NCBI GenBank assembly: GCA_023269295.1
Contig: JAHFTU010000057.1
Span: forward strand, 1-8,292
Direction of reading: 5' to 3'
Source: Candidatus Woesearchaeota archaeon
GTDB taxonomy: Archaea > Nanobdellota > Nanobdellia > Woesearchaeales > UBA10216
DNA: 8,292 nucleotides
In this document: piece by piece, positions 5,880 to 8,292 of the stretch
How the letters are laid out: each line of letters starts with the position of its first letter
How positions within the stretch are numbered: position 1 is the first letter of the stretch
Position numbers and translations under genes: made by a program
Notes under the pieces: model-generated
Seen by the model: the letters and a program-made list of their open reading frames with translations, nothing else
The model's database searches: none
Told to the model about the DNA's origin: nothing

Positions 5880-8087
5880 ATGGCTGGAACAGCGGATGAG
5901 TCAAGCGAGCCTATGCCTGAAGAGGTAAAGACAGGCGCTGACAGGCTCCTTGACCTGGTAAAAAGGTCCAGAGAGATAGCTATGGCCGCTGCAGCCAGTG
6001 AGCTTGGTGTCAGCCCGCAGACAGTTGAGGCATGGGCTAATTTTCTTGAAGAGGATGGCCTTGTAACTGTGAAATACAAGTTCACCACGCCCTATGTTGC
6101 TGTTCCTGAAGTTCCAAAGGCGCAGCAGCGCAGGCAGGAAGCAGGCTCTTCTGGTTCCCCTGCTGAGGGCGTTGAGTTTTCCCAGCTTAAGACCGAGCTT
6201 GGTGGCATGCAGGAAATCTTGTCAAAAGCCGGCGAGGAAAAGATTGCTGGGGAGTTTGGCATGCTGAAGCAGACCTATGCCAACCTGTTCTCAAAGCTTA
6301 AAGGCGTTCATGACAAACTCACTACACAGGCAGACATTGCGCCGCAAAAAAAGGTTAAGCTTAATGAGCTTGTAAGGTCACTTGACGAGCAATTGCGCGA
6401 GGCGGCTGTGCATGCCAGCGAAGGCAGGTTTGACGACGCTAGCTCTTCGTACGCGCGGCTTTACGAGCAGGCGAGGCTTGCCATTGACGAGCTGAACAAG
6501 CTCTATGACCAGATTACAACGCTACAGTCAATTGAGGCAACCAAGGACTACAAGGACCTGCTTGGGAAGGCGTACGAGCTCATGCAGGAAGGCAAGATGG
6601 ACGAGGCAAATGACCTCTACGAAAAGCTGAAGTTTGCCCGCCAGAACCTTGCGAAGGATTTCATTGAGAAAAAGCGCCAGATGGAGGAGGACCTTGTCAA
6701 GCTTAACAAGGACCTTGCGAAAAACGTTGACCAGCTCAACCTTGAAAAGCTGAAAAAAAGCAGGGAGCGGATAAACCTGCTCCTCAATGCAGGCAACCAG
6801 CTTCTAAGGAAGGGAGAGTTTGACACTGCTGAATCTTATTACCTTGCAATAAAGCATGAGTATGACACGCTGCCTTCTGGCTTTATGGATGAGAAAAAGG
6901 AGATTCAGGAAAAGGTGCTTGGCTTTTACAGCGCCCTTGCAAAGCAAAGGGAGAAGGCAATCAGGCAGAGGTTTGACCGCACAGTGAAGCAGGTTGAAGC
7001 GCTTATCCACCAGATTCAGGAACTGCTGAAGGAATACAAGGTTGAGCCGGCAATCCAGCTGTACCGGCAGATAAAGCAGCTTTACAGCAGCCTGCCGGCA
7101 GGCTTCCTTGAGGAGAAATCCGCGCTCCAGGAAAAAATTGTGCCGCTGCACACGTCAATAACTTCCATTTACACGAAGGAATCGCTAAGCACTCTCAAGG
7201 CAAAGTCCGCTGAAATCGCGACCCTGCTTGGCGCAATGAACTCGCATACTGCAAGGGGCGAGCTTGATGAAGCCGAGTCAGCGTATGGGAAGGTAAAGCA
7301 GCTTTACAGGAAAATGCCAAAGGGATTCCTGCACGAGGAAACAACGCTGCAGGACCAGATAGTGCAGGCTTACGAGGCATACTTGAAAAAAGCAAAGCAG
7401 GTGGAAACGAGCAGCTCTTCCTCAACAATTTCCGGCGTAGCGCGGCTTCTTGAGGAAGCTGAAGCTGATGTGAAGAGGAAGGACTTTGACTCTGCCAACA
7501 GGGCGTACTCAAAGATTATGCTGCTCTACAACACCCTACCGCCAGGCTTTGCCGTGCAAAAAACAGGGGTAAGGGAAAAAGTCCTTCGCCTTTACAAGGC
7601 ATTGCTGTCAGCAACCCCGGCCATGCAGGCGCAAGTTGAGTCGCCCAGGGTCACAGCAGCCCAAAAGACAATGTCAGAAATGGCTCCAGTGTATGAAAAG
7701 GGCAAGGATGCGCTTCCGGCTCCTTTGCACGAAACACGGGAGATGCCCATTAGCGAATTAGGCTGGCCGAAGGAGAAAACAGAAGAAACAGCAGCTGCTG
7801 TGGAGGGGGAAGGAACAGAGAATGCTTCTCCTGAAGCGAGCCCTGCAGGCAAGGAAGTTTCTTCCATCTCGTCAGAAGCTGCAGGGGCAGAAGAAGGCGG
7901 TTTACCGCAAGATACAGCAACAGCTAAGGATGTTAATGCCGGCACCGAAGAAGCTGCAGCAGAGTGGCGCGGTGACGATGACATTGAGAACATTGACAAG
8001 GAGATAGACGACATTGAAAAGAAGATTGAGGAGCTCAAGGGCATGAGCAGGGCAACCGTGAAATTCCCGCAACATGACCTTCTTTGA
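5880..8087 (+). CDS. Winged-helix, coiled-coil protein with 74-residue helical repeats
   Basis: This is a 735-residue protein with no signal peptide or membrane segment, hence probably cytoplasmic. Residues 20-75 form a winged helix (DRLLDLVKRS..., ELGVSPQTVEAWANFLEEDG, then the strands LVTVKYKF and PYVAV), a type I associate with DPANN archaeal proteins. Residues 100-215 are a coiled coil with one shorter repeat-like unit (EGRFDDASSSYARLY). From about 224 to 575 there are five in-register copies of a 74-residue helical module with consensus G-x-F-D-x-A-x3-Y-x2-I-K-x-L-Y-x2-L-P-x-G-F-x2-E-K. Residues 577-695 are Ala/Glu/Ser-rich and probably disordered, and 699-722 is a short terminal coiled coil (DIENIDKEIDDIEKKIEELK). 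The repeat suggests a TPR-like scaffold, possibly linking DNA to a partner; this is inference. I do not recognise a named family. The ATG at 5880 lies directly before the wHTH and is the best start. Confidence 0.85.
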   Translation: MAGTADESSEPMPEEVKTGADRLLDLVKRSREIAMAAAASELGVSPQTVEAWANFLEEDGLVTVKYKFTTPYVAVPEVPKAQQRRQEAGSSGSPAEGVEFSQLKTELGGMQEILSKAGEEKIAGEFGMLKQTYANLFSKLKGVHDKLTTQADIAPQKKVKLNELVRSLDEQLREAAVHASEGRFDDASSSYARLYEQARLAIDELNKLYDQITTLQSIEATKDYKDLLGKAYELMQEGKMDEANDLYEKLKFARQNLAKDFIEKKRQMEEDLVKLNKDLAKNVDQLNLEKLKKSRERINLLLNAGNQLLRKGEFDTAESYYLAIKHEYDTLPSGFMDEKKEIQEKVLGFYSALAKQREKAIRQRFDRTVKQVEALIHQIQELLKEYKVEPAIQLYRQIKQLYSSLPAGFLEEKSALQEKIVPLHTSITSIYTKESLSTLKAKSAEIATLLGAMNSHTARGELDEAESAYGKVKQLYRKMPKGFLHEETTLQDQIVQAYEAYLKKAKQVETSSSSSTISGVARLLEEAEADVKRKDFDSANRAYSKIMLLYNTLPPGFAVQKTGVREKVLRLYKALLSATPAMQAQVESPRVTAAQKTMSEMAPVYEKGKDALPAPLHETREMPISELGWPKEKTEETAAAVEGEGTENASPEASPAGKEVSSISSEAAGAEEGGLPQDTATAKDVNAGTEEAAAEWRGDDDIENIDKEIDDIEKKIEELKGMSRATVKFPQHDLL
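6549..7604 (+). repeat. Five in-register 74-codon protein repeats inside the coiled-coil gene
   Basis: Units begin near residues 224, 298, 372, 446 and 520 of the encoded protein. The landmark L/M-P-x-G-F falls at 331-335 (LPSGF), 405-409 (LPAGF), 479-483 (MPKGF) and 553-557 (LPPGF). A degenerate LAKDF at 257-261 gives a fifth copy in exactly the same register. The turn before it (GKMDEA 238, GEFDTA 312, YKVEPA 386, GELDEA 460, KDFDSA 534) keeps the same 74-residue step. The copies have diverged strongly in sequence, so the duplication is old and the length is under constraint. Confidence 0.85.
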
Positions 8088-8093
8088 AAAAGA

Positions 8094-8133
8094 ATGTCGC
8101 CGGAGAGGCGACATCCCTCAGCCATAGGCTGAG
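8094..8133 (+). ncRNA. Two consecutive perfect hairpins, possible structured RNA
   Basis: Hairpin 1: ATGTCGCC (8094-8101), loop GGAGA, GGCGACAT (8107-8114), an 8-bp stem. After CC comes hairpin 2: CTCAGCC (8117-8123), loop ATA, GGCTGAG (8127-8133), a 7-bp stem. They start seven bases after the stop of the coiled-coil gene. No T-run follows, so they are not an ordinary intrinsic terminator. They could be a 3'-end stabilising structure, a small RNA, or the 5' leader of the next gene. No known riboswitch or box C/D or H/ACA signature was recognised. Confidence 0.35.
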
Positions 8134-8143
8134 AGAAGGTCAA

Positions 8144-8179
8144 TCAAGAAAGCTGATATAGTCAAGAAAGCGGATATAG
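8144..8179 (+). repeat. Tandem 18-bp direct repeat with a duplicated TATA-like core
   Basis: TCAAGAAAGCTGATATAG (8144-8161) is followed directly by TCAAGAAAGCGGATATAG (8162-8179), with one mismatch. A decayed third start, TCAAAAAAG, follows at 8180. Each copy contains GATATAG. The second core is centred about 30 bp before the ATG at 8206, a position suited to a leaderless archaeal promoter; the first would be 18 bp further upstream. Confidence 0.6.
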
Positions 8180-8205
8180 TCAAAAAAGAGGTAAAAAAGA
8201 GGTGC

Positions 8206-8292
8206 ATGGCAACGGCAGGACCGGCAGGTTTTGAAGGGGTAAGGCAGCTTATAGACTCATACAAGCTGGACATAAATGGCGTCGTTGTAGAC
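8206..8292 (+). CDS. Unrecognised protein, first 29 residues only
   Basis: An open frame starts at the ATG at 8206 and leaves the right edge of the window; it begins MATAGPAGFEGVRQLIDSYK and ends in a hydrophobic NGVVVD strand. A GAGGTG (8199-8204) is complementary to the 16S rRNA tail but only one base from the ATG, while an earlier GAGGT (8188-8192) is 13 bases away. A leaderless start from the GATATAG at 8173-8179 is the alternative. The visible residues suggest a helix followed by a beta strand; I do not recognise the family. Confidence 0.5.
   Translation, partial: MATAGPAGFEGVRQLIDSYKLDINGVVVD

Larger units (their letters stand above)
8088..8205. other. Structured intergenic segment before the last gene
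   Basis: This 118-bp segment contains two adjacent perfect hairpins (8094-8133), then a tandem 18-bp repeat (8144-8179), then two purine-rich AAAAAAGAGG words (8182-8191 and 8193-8202) just before an ATG. The reading frame of the last gene is open from 8128 but offers no ATG, GTG or TTG before 8206, so it is treated as non-coding. Confidence 0.6.

Noticed and set aside
8094..8133. Bacterial-type intrinsic terminator
   Set aside because: Neither stem is followed by a T-run, and archaeal termination depends on T-runs.
7592..8143. 183-codon antisense open frame over the end of the repeat-protein gene
   Set aside because: It is Ser/Ala-rich as the reverse of an Ala/Glu/Ser-rich disordered region, and it starts inside the hairpin segment without a promoter.
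8144..8188. CRISPR or attachment-site repeat
   Set aside because: The units are directly adjacent without spacers, only two full copies exist, and no integrase or cas gene is near.

Overview
The window looks like part of an archaeal chromosome. The evidence is a diphthamide-synthesis Dph6 C-terminus, the archaeal/eukaryotic ribosomal protein eS1 (S3Ae), and A/T-rich TATA-like boxes 25-31 bp upstream of several start codons, as expected for leaderless archaeal transcripts. A bacterial-type gyrase B and a large winged-helix plus coiled-coil protein fit a DPANN-type archaeon, but that placement is an inference from gene style and not proof.

Layout. Positions 2-415 (+) hold the end of a dph6-like gene, closed by a hairpin and T-runs. 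It converges on a minus-strand gene at 436-1740, a PlsB/GNPAT-like acyltransferase, which is unexpected in an archaeon with ether lipids and has altered catalytic motifs. A 311-bp divergent intergenic region (1741-2051) carries the acyltransferase promoter and an A-rich leader with repeats before gyrB (2052-3983). The following genes are all on the plus strand: a winged-helix nucleotidyltransferase-like protein (4053-5000), eS1 (5036-5743), a 735-residue protein with an N-terminal wHTH and a helical repeat of exactly 74 residues (5880-8087), and the start of an unrecognised gene at 8206.

How they work together. The genes are not an obvious single pathway. Dph6 modifies elongation factor 2 and eS1 is part of the small ribosomal subunit, so translation is represented twice. 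GyrB is the ATPase/Toprim subunit of gyrase, and no gyrA lies beside it. The two wHTH-bearing genes each have a perfect dyad just upstream (4015-4049 and 5818-5843), which suggests, without proving, separate regulation of each. The 8088-8205 gap holds two perfect hairpins followed by a tandem 18-bp repeat.

Most worth a second look are the divergent acyltransferase, the 74-residue repeat protein, the atypical wHTH-nucleotidyltransferase, and the structured 8094-8188 intergenic segment. No CRISPR array, tRNA, rRNA, transposase or clear attachment site was seen.
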